A DNA stretch of 64,000 nt from Acidimicrobiales bacterium (GTDB taxonomy: Bacteria > Actinomycetota > Acidimicrobiia > Acidimicrobiales > SZUA-35), in NCBI GenBank assembly GCA_041394265.1, contig JAWKIO010000005.1, positions 372,001-436,000 on the forward strand, in the 5' to 3' direction. A program made the translations under genes and the position numbers. The notes below the pieces were generated by a model. That model made no database searches. It was given only the letters and a program-made list of their open reading frames with translations, and had not been told where the DNA came from. Positions 9,780 to 18,824 of this stretch are shown here, in pieces. Every line of letters starts with the position of its first letter. The stretch's first letter is position 1.

Positions 9780-10811
9780 GTGGCTGCGGCAAACGAGCAA
9801 GACGAGAACAGGATCTTCGACGACGGCGCGAATCGCGGTGACGCAACCGACGTGCTCGACGCCGAGACGGTCGAGGGTTACGCCGAGTGGTTCAACCAGA
9901 CGTTGGCCAACGTCGAGCTCGTGATCAAGGGCAAGCGCGATCAGGTGGCGATGGCGCTGATCTGCCTTCTCGCCGAGGGCCACCTTCTCCTGGAGGACGT
10001 TCCCGGCACCGGCAAGACGGTCCTGGCGAAGTCGATCGCCGCGTCGATCGGCGGGTCGATGAGCCGGATCCAGTTCACCCCGGATCTGCTGCCGTCGGAC
10101 GTCACCGGCGGTCTGATCTATCGCCAGGACTCGGGCTTCGAACTCCACCGGGGGCCGGTCTTCGCCAACGTCGTCCTCGCCGATGAGATCAACCGAGCGT
10201 CACCGAAGACCCAGGCCGCGTTGCTCGAGGTCATGGAGGAGCGTCAGGTCACGATCGGCAACGAGAGCCACGCCGTGCCGCGGCCCTTCGTCGTGATCGC
10301 AACGCAGAATCCCGTCGAGCAGGCCGGGACCTACCGTCTGCCCGAGGCCCAGCTCGATCGATTCCTGATGCGGGCATCGCTCGGCTACCCCAGCGAGGAT
10401 GCCGAGGTCGCCGTCTTGGCCTCGCAGCACCGTACGCCCGACGCCCTGGCGAGCGTGCTCGATACTGAGGGTGTCCGGCACATGATCGCGGTCGCTGGTC
10501 GAGTGCACGTCGACGAGACGCTACATCGCTACATCGTGCGCCTCGCCGCTGCTTCTCGACAGCGCAGCGAGCTCCGCCTCGGCATGTCGACTCGAGGGGC
10601 AATCGCCCTGGTGAAGGCCAGCCGAGGCCTCGCCGCATCACAGGGGCGTGAGTTCGTGAAGACCGACGACGTGAAGGCGGTCGCTCCCTTCGTCATGACC
10701 CACCGGCTCCTGCTCACGCCCGACGCCGAACTGAAGCGCGTCGATCCCGCCGCGCTGGTGCAGCAGATTCTCGAATCGGTCGACGCCCCGACCGCTGCTC
10801 GCGCTGGATAG
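9780..10811 (+). CDS. MoxR-family AAA+ ATPase
   Basis: 343 aa, GTG start. Walker A is VPGTGKT (residues 74-80), Walker B LADEI (around 133-137), followed by NRASPKTQAALLEVMEE and the sensor motif ATQNP with the EGTYRLPEAQLDRF-like arginine-finger region (here AGTYRLPEAQLDRF). These are diagnostic of MoxR proper. MoxR ATPases act as chaperones for maturing or activating protein complexes and almost always sit next to DUF58 genes, as here (3-bp gap). The gene opens the overlapping run 9780-17338. Confidence 0.92.
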   Translation: MAAANEQDENRIFDDGANRGDATDVLDAETVEGYAEWFNQTLANVELVIKGKRDQVAMALICLLAEGHLLLEDVPGTGKTVLAKSIAASIGGSMSRIQFTPDLLPSDVTGGLIYRQDSGFELHRGPVFANVVLADEINRASPKTQAALLEVMEERQVTIGNESHAVPRPFVVIATQNPVEQAGTYRLPEAQLDRFLMRASLGYPSEDAEVAVLASQHRTPDALASVLDTEGVRHMIAVAGRVHVDETLHRYIVRLAAASRQRSELRLGMSTRGAIALVKASRGLAASQGREFVKTDDVKAVAPFVMTHRLLLTPDAELKRVDPAALVQQILESVDAPTAARAG

Positions 10812-10814
10812 ACC

Positions 10815-11996
10815 GTGGCGCCTCTCACTCGATCCGGGTCGACGATCGGGTTTCTTGCCCTCGCCAGCTATCTGGCCGGGTGGCTGCTCGGATGGAACGA
10901 ACTCATGGTCTGCGCCGCTGGCTGCGGGCTGGCGTTGTTGTTCGCCGTCGGCTTCGTCATTGGCCGTCATCGTGTCGAGGTGACGCGAGCGCTCTCCCAT
11001 GATCGGGTGACCGTCGGCGAGGCGGCGACGTCGACGCTCACCATCACCAACCCCGGCCGCACGCCGGTCGGCCCGCGCCGGGTCGAGGAACGTAGCGGCG
11101 AGCGTTGGACGACCATCGACATCACCGGCCTCGGGCCGGGTGCCACGACAAGCGTCGATCATCTGCTCGACACTCGACGTCGAGGCATCGTCGACGTCGG
11201 TCCAGCGGTCATCGCCAAGGCCGATCCGCTCGGTCTCATGCGCCGAGAGGTCGAGCAGGCGGGGGTCGATCAGCTGTGGGTGCAGCCACGCGTCGTGTCG
11301 CTCCGACCGGTTCCGGTGGGGTTCGCGAAAGATCTCGAGGGACCGACGAGCGACACCTCGCCAGCGGGCGACGTGTCGTTTCACGCCATCCGTGAGTACT
11401 CGTTCGGCGACGATCACCGCCATGTCCATTGGATGTCGACCGCTCGGACCGGAACGCTCATGGTCCGCCACTACGTGGACAACCGACGGCCGCAGCTCAC
11501 CGTCCTGCTCGACACCGACGACGTCTACGACCTGATGCCGACCGACGATCGCGAGGGGCGCAGCGAAACAACAGCGGACACCGTCGACGCTGCAGTTGAG
11601 GGCGATGGGTTCGAGCTCGCGGTCGAGGTGGCGGCGTCACTCGTCGTCAACACCCAGCTGGCGCAGCAGCCCGTCAGTCTGGTGTGCAGTGCCGATGATC
11701 GGACATCCGAACCTCCGCTCGACGTGCTCACCACCGTGGCGATCGACCACGCCCCACTCGAGCGACGACTTCGGCACACGCTCGCTCACGCGCCGGCAAC
11801 CTCGGTGTTGGTCATCGTCACCGGGGCTCGCCCACCGGCGTCGCTACTGACCATCGTCGAAGAGGCGAAGCGGTCAGCACACGTGATCGTCGTTCGGTGT
11901 TGTGCCGACGCCGATGGGTTGCGGCTCCCCGGGACGACGACGTTCAGCGTCGACCGACTCGAGTCCTTCCAGGCCGCCTGGAACGCGAGTCTCTGA
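10815..11996 (+). CDS. DUF58 membrane-anchored protein (MoxR partner)
   Basis: 393 aa, GTG start. Two membrane segments lie near the N-terminus (residues about 10-55). The DUF58 core motif follows around residues 180-215: a GDVSFHAIREYSFGDDHRHVHW stretch is read as GD, then I-x-x-Y-x-x-GD and a histidine-tryptophan pair. The C-terminal half resembles a von Willebrand A-like fold common in DUF58 proteins. Its stop overlaps the next start by one base (TGATG). In known MoxR loci DUF58 proteins are thought to work with MoxR on envelope proteins; the partner here could be the giant Ig/FN3 protein. Confidence 0.88.
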   Translation: MAPLTRSGSTIGFLALASYLAGWLLGWNELMVCAAGCGLALLFAVGFVIGRHRVEVTRALSHDRVTVGEAATSTLTITNPGRTPVGPRRVEERSGERWTTIDITGLGPGATTSVDHLLDTRRRGIVDVGPAVIAKADPLGLMRREVEQAGVDQLWVQPRVVSLRPVPVGFAKDLEGPTSDTSPAGDVSFHAIREYSFGDDHRHVHWMSTARTGTLMVRHYVDNRRPQLTVLLDTDDVYDLMPTDDREGRSETTADTVDAAVEGDGFELAVEVAASLVVNTQLAQQPVSLVCSADDRTSEPPLDVLTTVAIDHAPLERRLRHTLAHAPATSVLVIVTGARPPASLLTIVEEAKRSAHVIVVRCCADADGLRLPGTTTFSVDRLESFQAAWNASL

Positions 11997-14218
11997 TGCG
12001 ACGAGTTCCCCAGCTCCTCGTCGTCGCGGCCTTTGTGATCGTCGCCGTCCTCGGCTTCCACGGTTCGCTCGACGGCTGGGGCTTCCTGCTGCCGGCCTGC
12101 ACCGGGACCATCGTCGCGCTCATCGCCCTGCTCGTGGCGAAGCACTATCGGCTGTACGTCGGGGAGTCGGTGGCGCTGTCGGTCGTGCTGTTCGGCGTCG
12201 GAGGCGTCATCGTGACCGGCGGTTCGTATCCAGACTTCTTCGCCGGTTTGATCGGCGGGTGGGCCGACCTGCTGTCGAGCGCACCGCCCGCCACCTTGAC
12301 CCACGAACTGGCCGTGCTGCCCTACGCCGTCGCATGGTCGGCGATGCTGATCGGCGGCGAGTTGTCGAGACGAGCAGCACAGCCGATGCTTCCCATCATC
12401 GGTCCGATCACGGCGATGGTGGCGACGGCGCTGGTGTCGGTCGAGACGCCACGACTCAGCCTGTTCCAGGGCGTGGTCATGGCTGTTGGTGCACTGATGC
12501 TCGGCCTCATGCACCTCTGGACCGTGATCGAGCCTTTGGGTGGCGAGGATTCTTCGGGAACGGTCTCACGACGACTGTCCGCCGTCGGGTTGACGGCGTT
12601 GCTGGCGGTCGCCGCACCGCTCCTCGGGCCTCGCCTTCCGTTCGCCGGTGCCAACGAACGCTTCGATCTTCGTGACCATCGGGAACGGCCGTGGGATCCG
12701 CTGGCCGAGCCCAGCCCGCTGGTCACGGTGAAGGCGTCGCTCAAGGAGGGACGCAGCGATCAACCGGTCTTCTCGGTCACCTCCGACGTTCCACTTACGC
12801 GGTGGACGACCGCGGTCCTCGCCAGCTACAACGGCACGGTCTGGTCGGTCGCCGACGAAGGCCCGGGTGCTCCCGCCGAGTTCGAGCCGGTCGATCGCCG
12901 ATTCCCCTCCGATCCCGACGACCCGGTCGTGGAGGGCGAAGCGGTCGCCTACCGGATCGAGTTCGCCGAACCCACGCTGTGGGTTCCCGTCGCCGGTCGA
13001 GTCATCGAGGCAGCAAGTGCGAGCGAACTCCGCTTCAACCGTGCGACGGGCACGGTGGCGGCGCCGCTGCGCGTCGACGCGGGGTCGAGCGTCGAACTGC
13101 AGTCGGTACCGCGGACCGAACCCGCACCGCTCGATCTCATGTCAGCCGAGGCTCCGCCGGCCGACGAGGGGGCCACGCTCGATCTCGTGCCGCCGCAGCT
13201 GCGAAATCTGGCCGGGGATCTGTTCGAAGGCATCGCTCCGGGCCCGTCCAGAGCGGTGGCGCTTGCGGATCGCTTCACCCAACAGGGCTTCTACGACCAT
13301 GGCGACGACATCAGGCCCGGCCACAACCTTGCCCGACTCGACGAGTTCCTCGCCGACCCCGACCGGGTCGTCGGGTACACCGAGCAGTACGCCGCGGCGG
13401 CTGGTCTCCTCGCTGCTGTCGGTGAAGTGCCAGCCCGGGTGGTCGTCGGCTATCGGATCCCGGCCGACCGGTACGTCGATGGCACGGCGGTGGTCGTCGC
13501 CGACGACATCGCTGCCTGGATCGAGATCCGGACCGTCGAGTTCGGTTGGGTGCCGATCGATGTGACCCCCGATCGCGCCCGGGAACCGCAGGACGAGTCA
13601 TTGGGCGTGACGATCACCGACGTCGCCATCCCCAATCCTCCGCCACCTCCGCCCCCACCGCCCGACGATCAGGTGGTCGCACGTCCCGAGACCGATGAGG
13701 ACGAACTCGACGAAGAGCCGGCGGCCGACGACCAATCCGGCTTCATCGCGTCGATCCCGACCGCAGCGGTGGTGGCAACAACCGTCGTCAGCGTGCCGAT
13801 GACGCTCCTCACGCTGTTCGGATCGATCGTCGTCGCCGCCAAGGTTCGGCGCACCAAGCGCCGACGTCGAGGGACGGCCCGACAGCAGGTCGTCGGGGCA
13901 TGGCAAGAGATGCTCGACGGCTACGCCGAGGCGGGCATTCGCACGACCGCATCGATCACGCCCGACGAGGTCGTTGCCTCGCTGCTGGTCACCGAGCCGA
14001 GCGCAGCCGCCGCAGCTGAGGACCTCCGAGCGCTGGCCAATCACCTCGACCGGGCCAACTTCCACCCTCGAAGCCCCGACGACCACACGGCCGACGATGC
14101 CTGGCAGCGATGCGCCACCGTCCTCGGCTCGCTCCGACAGACCAGGACGCGCCGCCAACGGCTGGCGATGCGGACCGACCCCCGCCCACTCCTGCGACCA
14201 CGACCGAACAGGCGATGA
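11996..14218 (+). CDS. Transglutaminase-like (TgpA-type) membrane protein lacking catalytic Cys and His
   Basis: 740 aa. Five or more membrane segments occupy residues 1-215, then an extracytoplasmic region with a transglutaminase-core fold (about 420-530), a proline run and acidic stretch, one more membrane segment (about 580-610) and a basic DUF4129-like tail. The fold motif is recognisable, but the catalytic Cys position is Thr462 (GYTEQYA, normally GYCxxFA). The His of the usual HAW motif is Ala506 (AAW). Only Asp522 (PIDVTP) remains. The enzyme is therefore probably inactive and may bind peptide instead. The start at 11996 overlaps the DUF58 stop; the longer upstream reading frame is inside DUF58 and was not used. 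Confidence 0.85.
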   Translation: MRRVPQLLVVAAFVIVAVLGFHGSLDGWGFLLPACTGTIVALIALLVAKHYRLYVGESVALSVVLFGVGGVIVTGGSYPDFFAGLIGGWADLLSSAPPATLTHELAVLPYAVAWSAMLIGGELSRRAAQPMLPIIGPITAMVATALVSVETPRLSLFQGVVMAVGALMLGLMHLWTVIEPLGGEDSSGTVSRRLSAVGLTALLAVAAPLLGPRLPFAGANERFDLRDHRERPWDPLAEPSPLVTVKASLKEGRSDQPVFSVTSDVPLTRWTTAVLASYNGTVWSVADEGPGAPAEFEPVDRRFPSDPDDPVVEGEAVAYRIEFAEPTLWVPVAGRVIEAASASELRFNRATGTVAAPLRVDAGSSVELQSVPRTEPAPLDLMSAEAPPADEGATLDLVPPQLRNLAGDLFEGIAPGPSRAVALADRFTQQGFYDHGDDIRPGHNLARLDEFLADPDRVVGYTEQYAAAAGLLAAVGEVPARVVVGYRIPADRYVDGTAVVVADDIAAWIEIRTVEFGWVPIDVTPDRAREPQDESLGVTITDVAIPNPPPPPPPPPDDQVVARPETDEDELDEEPAADDQSGFIASIPTAAVVATTVVSVPMTLLTLFGSIVVAAKVRRTKRRRRGTARQQVVGAWQEMLDGYAEAGIRTTASITPDEVVASLLVTEPSAAAAAEDLRALANHLDRANFHPRSPDDHTADDAWQRCATVLGSLRQTRTRRQRLAMRTDPRPLLRPRPNRR

Positions 14219-14219
14219 C

Positions 14220-14570
14220 GTGACCGACGATGACATGAGCAAGAGCAACGACATGAGCAACAGCGACGATCTCACCATCGACGGCACGAACCTCCGTCAG
14301 ATCCTCGACTCCCTGCAACCCGGGGCCCTGCTACCGAGAACAAGCCAACCCACGGGAGGGCATCGAGCCGATGAACTCACGATCACGCAGGCACCGCCCA
14401 CCGGCGGCTGGACGATGCCTCCAGTCGGTGACCGCTGGACACCGCCGTTGGCGGTGGTGCCGTCGACCGTCTTCGAGCAGCGAGCCGGTCTCAGCGCCGT
14501 GCAGCTCGCCGCGGTGGCGGGAACGATTGCACTGGGCGTGGTCCTGGGCGTTTTGGTGGGGTTCGGGTGA
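14220..14570 (+). CDS. Small single-pass membrane protein, unrecognised
   Basis: 116 aa, GTG start two bases after the previous stop and a stop overlapping the next GTG start. The N-terminal 90 residues are polar and proline-rich without a domain I recognise. The C-terminus is a single membrane helix (AAVAGTIALGVVLGVLVGFG), so this is a tail-anchored protein with its N-terminal part probably cytoplasmic. Its position inside an overlapping operon, between the transglutaminase-like protein and the phosphatase, suggests it belongs to the same complex. It could be a target of the kinase/phosphatase pair; that is inference. Confidence 0.7.
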   Translation: MTDDDMSKSNDMSNSDDLTIDGTNLRQILDSLQPGALLPRTSQPTGGHRADELTITQAPPTGGWTMPPVGDRWTPPLAVVPSTVFEQRAGLSAVQLAAVAGTIALGVVLGVLVGFG

Positions 14571-15313
14571 GCGACGACGACACCATCACCGGCGCCACCG
14601 ACCTCGACGAACTTCGTCGCTACGCCATCGCACCCGTCACCGGTGTGTCGGATTGGGGCGCCGCCACGTCGAGCGGACGCATCCGTCCCGAGAACGAGGA
14701 TGCGTTCGGGCACCTCGACCAGCACCTGTTCGTGATCGCCGATGGCATGGGTGGCCACGCCGGTGGGCGGATGGCGGCAACCACGGCAGTCCAGGGTGTG
14801 TTGTCGACCTCGGGAACCGCCGGCATCTCATCGTTGCCGGATCTGGTCCGCAGTGTCTCCGCACAGGTGCGGATGCAGACCTGCGCTCGAGGGTTCGAGA
14901 ACGCCGGGACGACCTTGGTGATCACTCGCGTGTTGCAGGGCGTCGTCACGATCGCCGGCGTCGGCGACTCGAGGGTGTACCGCCTTCGAGATGGCGAGCT
15001 CACCCAGCTGACGACCGACCACACGGTGGCTGGAACGCATGCCCTCACAAGGTACGTAGGTGCTGCCGATGGGAACGACGTGCCTCATGTGACGTCCCTC
15101 GCTCCCCAAGCTGGCGATCGCCTCCTCATGCTCACCGATGGCGTGTTCAAGCAGTTGACCGACGCCCAGATCGTCGACGCTCTCGACGGCCGATCGGCCG
15201 GCCAGGGCGCGTCCGAGCTCGTGACACAGGCCGATCGAGCCGGGGGGCGCGACAACGCCACCGCGCTGATCATCGACTTCGCTGCTCAACCGGCCGAGGT
15301 GTCCCATGTCTGA
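14567..15313 (+). CDS. PP2C-type serine/threonine protein phosphatase
   Basis: 248 aa, the length of bacterial soluble PP2C enzymes. Metal-binding and catalytic motifs are present in order: RPENEDAF, VIADGMGGHAGG, GDSRVYRLRDGEL, LLMLTDGVF and GGRDNATALI. It removes phosphate from Ser/Thr, and with the kinase at the left edge forms a reversible phosphorylation pair. It has no membrane segment, so it acts in the cytoplasm. GTG start overlaps the upstream stop and its end overlaps the FHA gene by 8 bp, so it is translated with the operon. Confidence 0.92.
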   Translation: MSDDDTITGATDLDELRRYAIAPVTGVSDWGAATSSGRIRPENEDAFGHLDQHLFVIADGMGGHAGGRMAATTAVQGVLSTSGTAGISSLPDLVRSVSAQVRMQTCARGFENAGTTLVITRVLQGVVTIAGVGDSRVYRLRDGELTQLTTDHTVAGTHALTRYVGAADGNDVPHVTSLAPQAGDRLLMLTDGVFKQLTDAQIVDALDGRSAGQGASELVTQADRAGGRDNATALIIDFAAQPAEVSHV

Positions 15314-16595
15314 TGCACGCTTTTCCCTCGCCGTCGCCCTCGCTTCGGGCAGTGGTCTCATCGGGAGGCGGGACCACACCCTGTTGTTCGTGCCGGAACC
15401 CGACGATCGGGTCAAGGTCCTCCTCGATGCGTTCACCCAAGGTCCCGTGGACGAGACGTGGGATCGGCTGGCCGAGGCCGTCATCGACCAAGGGTTCGAT
15501 GTCTGTGCGTTCGCCTGTCTCTCGGCGGCCGAGCGCATCGAGATCCGAGTCTTCGGCGACCTCGAACTCACCACCGACCTTCGCTCGGCGCCGATGCTCT
15601 CCGGTGCCGGCTCCGGCACGTGGGTGGAGCATCGAGCGCCGGGGAATCCCCGATCGGCCTCGATCACGACGGCAGCCGAAGGTGTCGACGAGCGGACGTC
15701 GTTGCTCGACGGTGTCGTGCACGCCGGCGGCTTCACAGCGGCGTTGGTCGAGCAGCGGGGTGCCATCTCGACATCGCTCGCTCGTACTGCGCCGCCGGCG
15801 ACGACTACCCCCATCTCGATCCCGACCGCTCGGTCCGCCATCGCCGAACCGGCCACGACGGCGGATCCTGTCGGTGATGACAGCGCGCTCATGTCCTACG
15901 TCGACCAACTCGAAGACGCAGTGTCCGCATCGAACCTTGGCGACGGCAACAACGACGACGACCGCGCCCTGGACACGCTCGACCCGGCCGAGGCGGCAGA
16001 ACTGATCGAGTCCGTAGCGATCGAGACCATCCAAGTGAGCGACGACATCCAGGAGCCGAGCGCTGCCGTCGACGACGCTCCCGTGCCGACGACCAACCCC
16101 TCAACCGGCGTGCCGACGGTGCCGGCCCGAGTCTGCAAGACCGGGCATGCCAATCAGCCGAGCCGCACGACGTGTGAGGTGTGCGACGTCTTTCTGCCGG
16201 CCGGGCCCGATGGCGTCACGCTCGTGGACCGGCCGTCGCTCGGAACGCTCGTGTTCGACGGCGGTCGGCGAGTCGCCTTGACAGGCGACGTCATGATCGG
16301 ACGGAATCCGACTCGCAGCGGCGACCAGTGGATCCCCGCCGTTGTCGAGGGCGAGCGCATTTCTCGCACTCATCTCACCGTGCGGTGCAGCGCCTGGGAG
16401 GTGTTCGTCGAGGATGTCGGATCGCACAACGGCACTGTGGTGGTCCCCGCCGACGGCTCGCAACCGATTGCCCTGGTGTCCGGCACGCCTTACCTGATCG
16501 AGCCCGGGGCGACGGCGTACTTCGGCTCCTCGTCGTTCCGCTTCGTCGGTCGAGGTGACGACGCCGACGAGACCTCCGAGGCGGCGGCGTCGTGA
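15306..16595 (+). CDS. FHA-domain protein with zinc ribbon
   Basis: 429 aa. The first 160 residues form an unrecognised domain, followed by an acidic disordered linker (about 160-275). A small Cys/His zinc-ribbon-like motif (CKTGHANQPSRTTCEVC) is at about 278-298. The C-terminus is an FHA domain with the expected GR, R-I-S-R-x-H and S-H-N-G-T residues (about 330-420). FHA domains bind phosphothreonine, so this is the likely reader of the kinase's mark. It overlaps its neighbours on both sides. Confidence 0.87.
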   Translation: MSDARFSLAVALASGSGLIGRRDHTLLFVPEPDDRVKVLLDAFTQGPVDETWDRLAEAVIDQGFDVCAFACLSAAERIEIRVFGDLELTTDLRSAPMLSGAGSGTWVEHRAPGNPRSASITTAAEGVDERTSLLDGVVHAGGFTAALVEQRGAISTSLARTAPPATTTPISIPTARSAIAEPATTADPVGDDSALMSYVDQLEDAVSASNLGDGNNDDDRALDTLDPAEAAELIESVAIETIQVSDDIQEPSAAVDDAPVPTTNPSTGVPTVPARVCKTGHANQPSRTTCEVCDVFLPAGPDGVTLVDRPSLGTLVFDGGRRVALTGDVMIGRNPTRSGDQWIPAVVEGERISRTHLTVRCSAWEVFVEDVGSHNGTVVVPADGSQPIALVSGTPYLIEPGATAYFGSSSFRFVGRGDDADETSEAAAS

Positions 16596-17338
16596 GCGTC
16601 ACCGAGCTCGAGCCCAACGCGCAGGCGAGCCTGCTGGTCGAGTTCTGCGGCGAGCAGTACGCGCTCGACGAGAGCAGCTCGATCGACTTCGGCCGCGCCG
16701 CCACCATCGAGATCGACGACAACCCGTACCTCCATCGCCTGCTCGGCCGGTTCGAGCACCGCTCCGGTGCCTGGTGGTTGATCAACACCGGCAGCCGGAT
16801 CCCGCTGACGATCAAGGATCTGACCAGTCGCTCGCAAGTGCAGCTCGCTCCCGGCCGTTCGCTGGCGATCAGCTTCCCCGAAGCCGTGGTGCAATTCGAG
16901 GCCGGCAAGCTCAACTACGAGCTCGAACTGACGCTTCTCGGGTTCGACCCGACGGTGTCGAGCTCGAGCGACCAAGCCGGTGTCAGCGACGGCGACGAGG
17001 GGGCCACGATCAGCCACGCCGATCTGCCCCTCACCGTCGACCAGCGCAAGCTGATCGTCGCCATGGCCGAACCCACGCTGTTGACCGGCGAGGCCGCCAT
17101 CGAACTGCCGTCGAATCGAGCGGCGGCGCTCCGGCTGGGTTGGACCATCACCCGGTTCAACCGCAAGCTCGACAACGTGTGCGAGCGCCTCACGAAGGCG
17201 GGCGTCAGCGGACTCCGCGGCGAACTCGGCGACGTGGCGGCCGACCGGCGGACCCGGTTGGTCGAGCACGCCGTGAGCTCGGGCCTGGTGACCCTTGCCG
17301 ATCTCGACCTGCTCGGCAGCCCGTCTGCCGAGCGCTGA
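16592..17338 (+). CDS. Degenerate FHA-like protein with C-terminal helical domain
   Basis: 248 aa, GTG start inside the previous stop. Residues 15-115 follow the FHA pattern (FGRAATIEI, then a WWLINTGS strand), but the S-R-x-H phosphopeptide-binding residues are replaced by LHRLLGRFEH, so binding may be lost or altered. Residues about 145-240 form a helical, winged-helix-like region (LTVDQRKLIVAMAEP, WTITRFNRKLDNV). Similar FHA plus helix proteins end comparable actinobacterial loci. It is the last gene of the operon; purB follows convergently after 15 bp. Confidence 0.72.
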   Translation: MSVTELEPNAQASLLVEFCGEQYALDESSSIDFGRAATIEIDDNPYLHRLLGRFEHRSGAWWLINTGSRIPLTIKDLTSRSQVQLAPGRSLAISFPEAVVQFEAGKLNYELELTLLGFDPTVSSSSDQAGVSDGDEGATISHADLPLTVDQRKLIVAMAEPTLLTGEAAIELPSNRAAALRLGWTITRFNRKLDNVCERLTKAGVSGLRGELGDVAADRRTRLVEHAVSSGLVTLADLDLLGSPSAER

Positions 17339-17353
17339 CGGGGCCGGCCGGTC

Positions 17354-18739
17354 CTACCTACCGAGGTGGGTGCCGACCGATCGAGTCTGCTCGGCGGCAC
17401 TACCGACATAGGACGCCGGGGACATCGCCTTGAGCCGGTCCTTCTCGGCTTCCGGGATGTCGAGGGTGTCGACGAAGGCAACCATGCCGGCACGATCGAG
17501 GCGTTGTCCTCGCGTGAGCTCCTTCAGCCTCTCGTAGGGCTTGTCGACGCCGTAGCGCCGCATCACGGTCTGGATCGGCTCCGCCAGTACTTCCCAGTTG
17601 GCGTCGAGGTCGTCGGCCAGCACCGACTCGTTCAGCTCGAGCTTGCCAAGACCCTTGAGCAGCGACGACATCGCAATGCTGGTGTGGGCGAAGCCGACGC
17701 CAAGGTTGCGCAGCACGGTCGAGTCGGTGAGGTCGCGCTGCCATCGTGACACGGGCAGCTTGGCGGCCAGGTGACCGAACAACGCGTTGGCCACCCCCAG
17801 ATTGCCCTCGGCGTTCTCGAAGTCGATCGGGTTGACCTTGTGCGGCATGGTCGACGAGCCGACTTCGCCGGCCACCACTCGCTGGCGGAAATAGCCGAGG
17901 GAGATGTAGCCCCAGATGTCTCGGGACAGGTCGATCAGGATCGTGTTGGCCCGGGCGACGGCGTCGAACAGCTCGGCGATCCAGTCGTGCGGCTCGATCT
18001 GGGTGGTGAAGGGGTTGAACGTGAGGCCGAGTGAGGTGACGAACCCCTCGGCGAACCCGGCCCAGTCGAGGTCGGGGTAGGCGGCCAGGTGGGCGTTGTA
18101 GTTGCCGACGGCGCCGTTGATCTTGCCGAGGATCTCGGTGTCGGCGATCTGGCGCCGCTGGCGCCCGAGCCGGTGCACCACGTTGGCCAGTTCCTTGCCA
18201 ACGGTCGACGGTGACGCCGCCTGACCGTGTGTGCGTGACAGCAGCGGGACATCGGCGAAGTCGGTGGCCATCGCCGCGAGGCCATCGATGACCGCATCGA
18301 GTTCGGGGAGCAGGACCGAGTCTCGACCGGCCGACACCATGAGGGCGTACGACAGGTTGTTGATGTCTTCCGAGGTACAGGCGAAATGGATGAACTCCGA
18401 CACCGCCTTCAGCTCAGGATTCGATTCGGTGCGCTCCTTGAGGAAGTACTCGACCGCCTTCACATCGTGGTTCGTCGTTCGCTCGATGTCCTTGACCCGC
18501 TGGGCGTCGGCCTCGCTGAACTGGTCGACGATGGCGTCGAGCTCGGCGTTGGTGGCTGGGCTGAACGGTGGCACCTCGGCGATGGCGTCCCAGGCGGCGA
18601 GCGCCTGCAGCCATCGCACCTCGACCAGCACCCGATGCCGGATCAGGCCGTATTCGGAGAAGATCGGGCGCAGCGCCTCGGTCTTCGAGCCGTAGCGGCC
18701 GTCGATGGGCGCGATCGCAGTGAGGGTCGAGAGCTCCAT
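17354..18739 (-). CDS. purB: Adenylosuccinate lyase
   Basis: 461 aa, the size of the E. coli-type PurB. It cleaves SAICAR to AICAR and adenylosuccinate to AMP in purine synthesis. The fumarase/aspartase-superfamily signature is clear: GSSTMPHKVNPIDFENAEGN contains the mobile catalytic serine loop, and SRTHGQAASPSTVGKEL carries the catalytic histidine region. The N-terminal LTAIAPIDGRYG is typical. The ATG at 18739 was chosen over longer upstream options because of homology and a -10 motif 6 nt before it. Confidence 0.95.
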   Translation of the reverse strand: MELSTLTAIAPIDGRYGSKTEALRPIFSEYGLIRHRVLVEVRWLQALAAWDAIAEVPPFSPATNAELDAIVDQFSEADAQRVKDIERTTNHDVKAVEYFLKERTESNPELKAVSEFIHFACTSEDINNLSYALMVSAGRDSVLLPELDAVIDGLAAMATDFADVPLLSRTHGQAASPSTVGKELANVVHRLGRQRRQIADTEILGKINGAVGNYNAHLAAYPDLDWAGFAEGFVTSLGLTFNPFTTQIEPHDWIAELFDAVARANTILIDLSRDIWGYISLGYFRQRVVAGEVGSSTMPHKVNPIDFENAEGNLGVANALFGHLAAKLPVSRWQRDLTDSTVLRNLGVGFAHTSIAMSSLLKGLGKLELNESVLADDLDANWEVLAEPIQTVMRRYGVDKPYERLKELTRGQRLDRAGMVAFVDTLDIPEAEKDRLKAMSPASYVGSAAEQTRSVGTHLGR

Positions 18740-18751
18740 ACCCACAGGGTA
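18737..18751 (-). promoter_or_regulatory. Leaderless-type -10 element of purB
   Basis: On the minus strand TACCCT (18751-18746) precedes the ATG at 18739 by 6 nt. Confidence 0.5.
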
Positions 18752-18824
18752 CGCAGGATCGTGCCGCCCCATGTGCTGCCAGAACGACGCATCGCTTCGT
18801 CCACGGTGGTGTGGTGGAGAGGTC

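Noticed and set aside
14371..16005. 544-aa open frame on the plus strand
   Set aside because: Overlaps PP2C and FHA genes in another frame and is Arg/Ser-rich.
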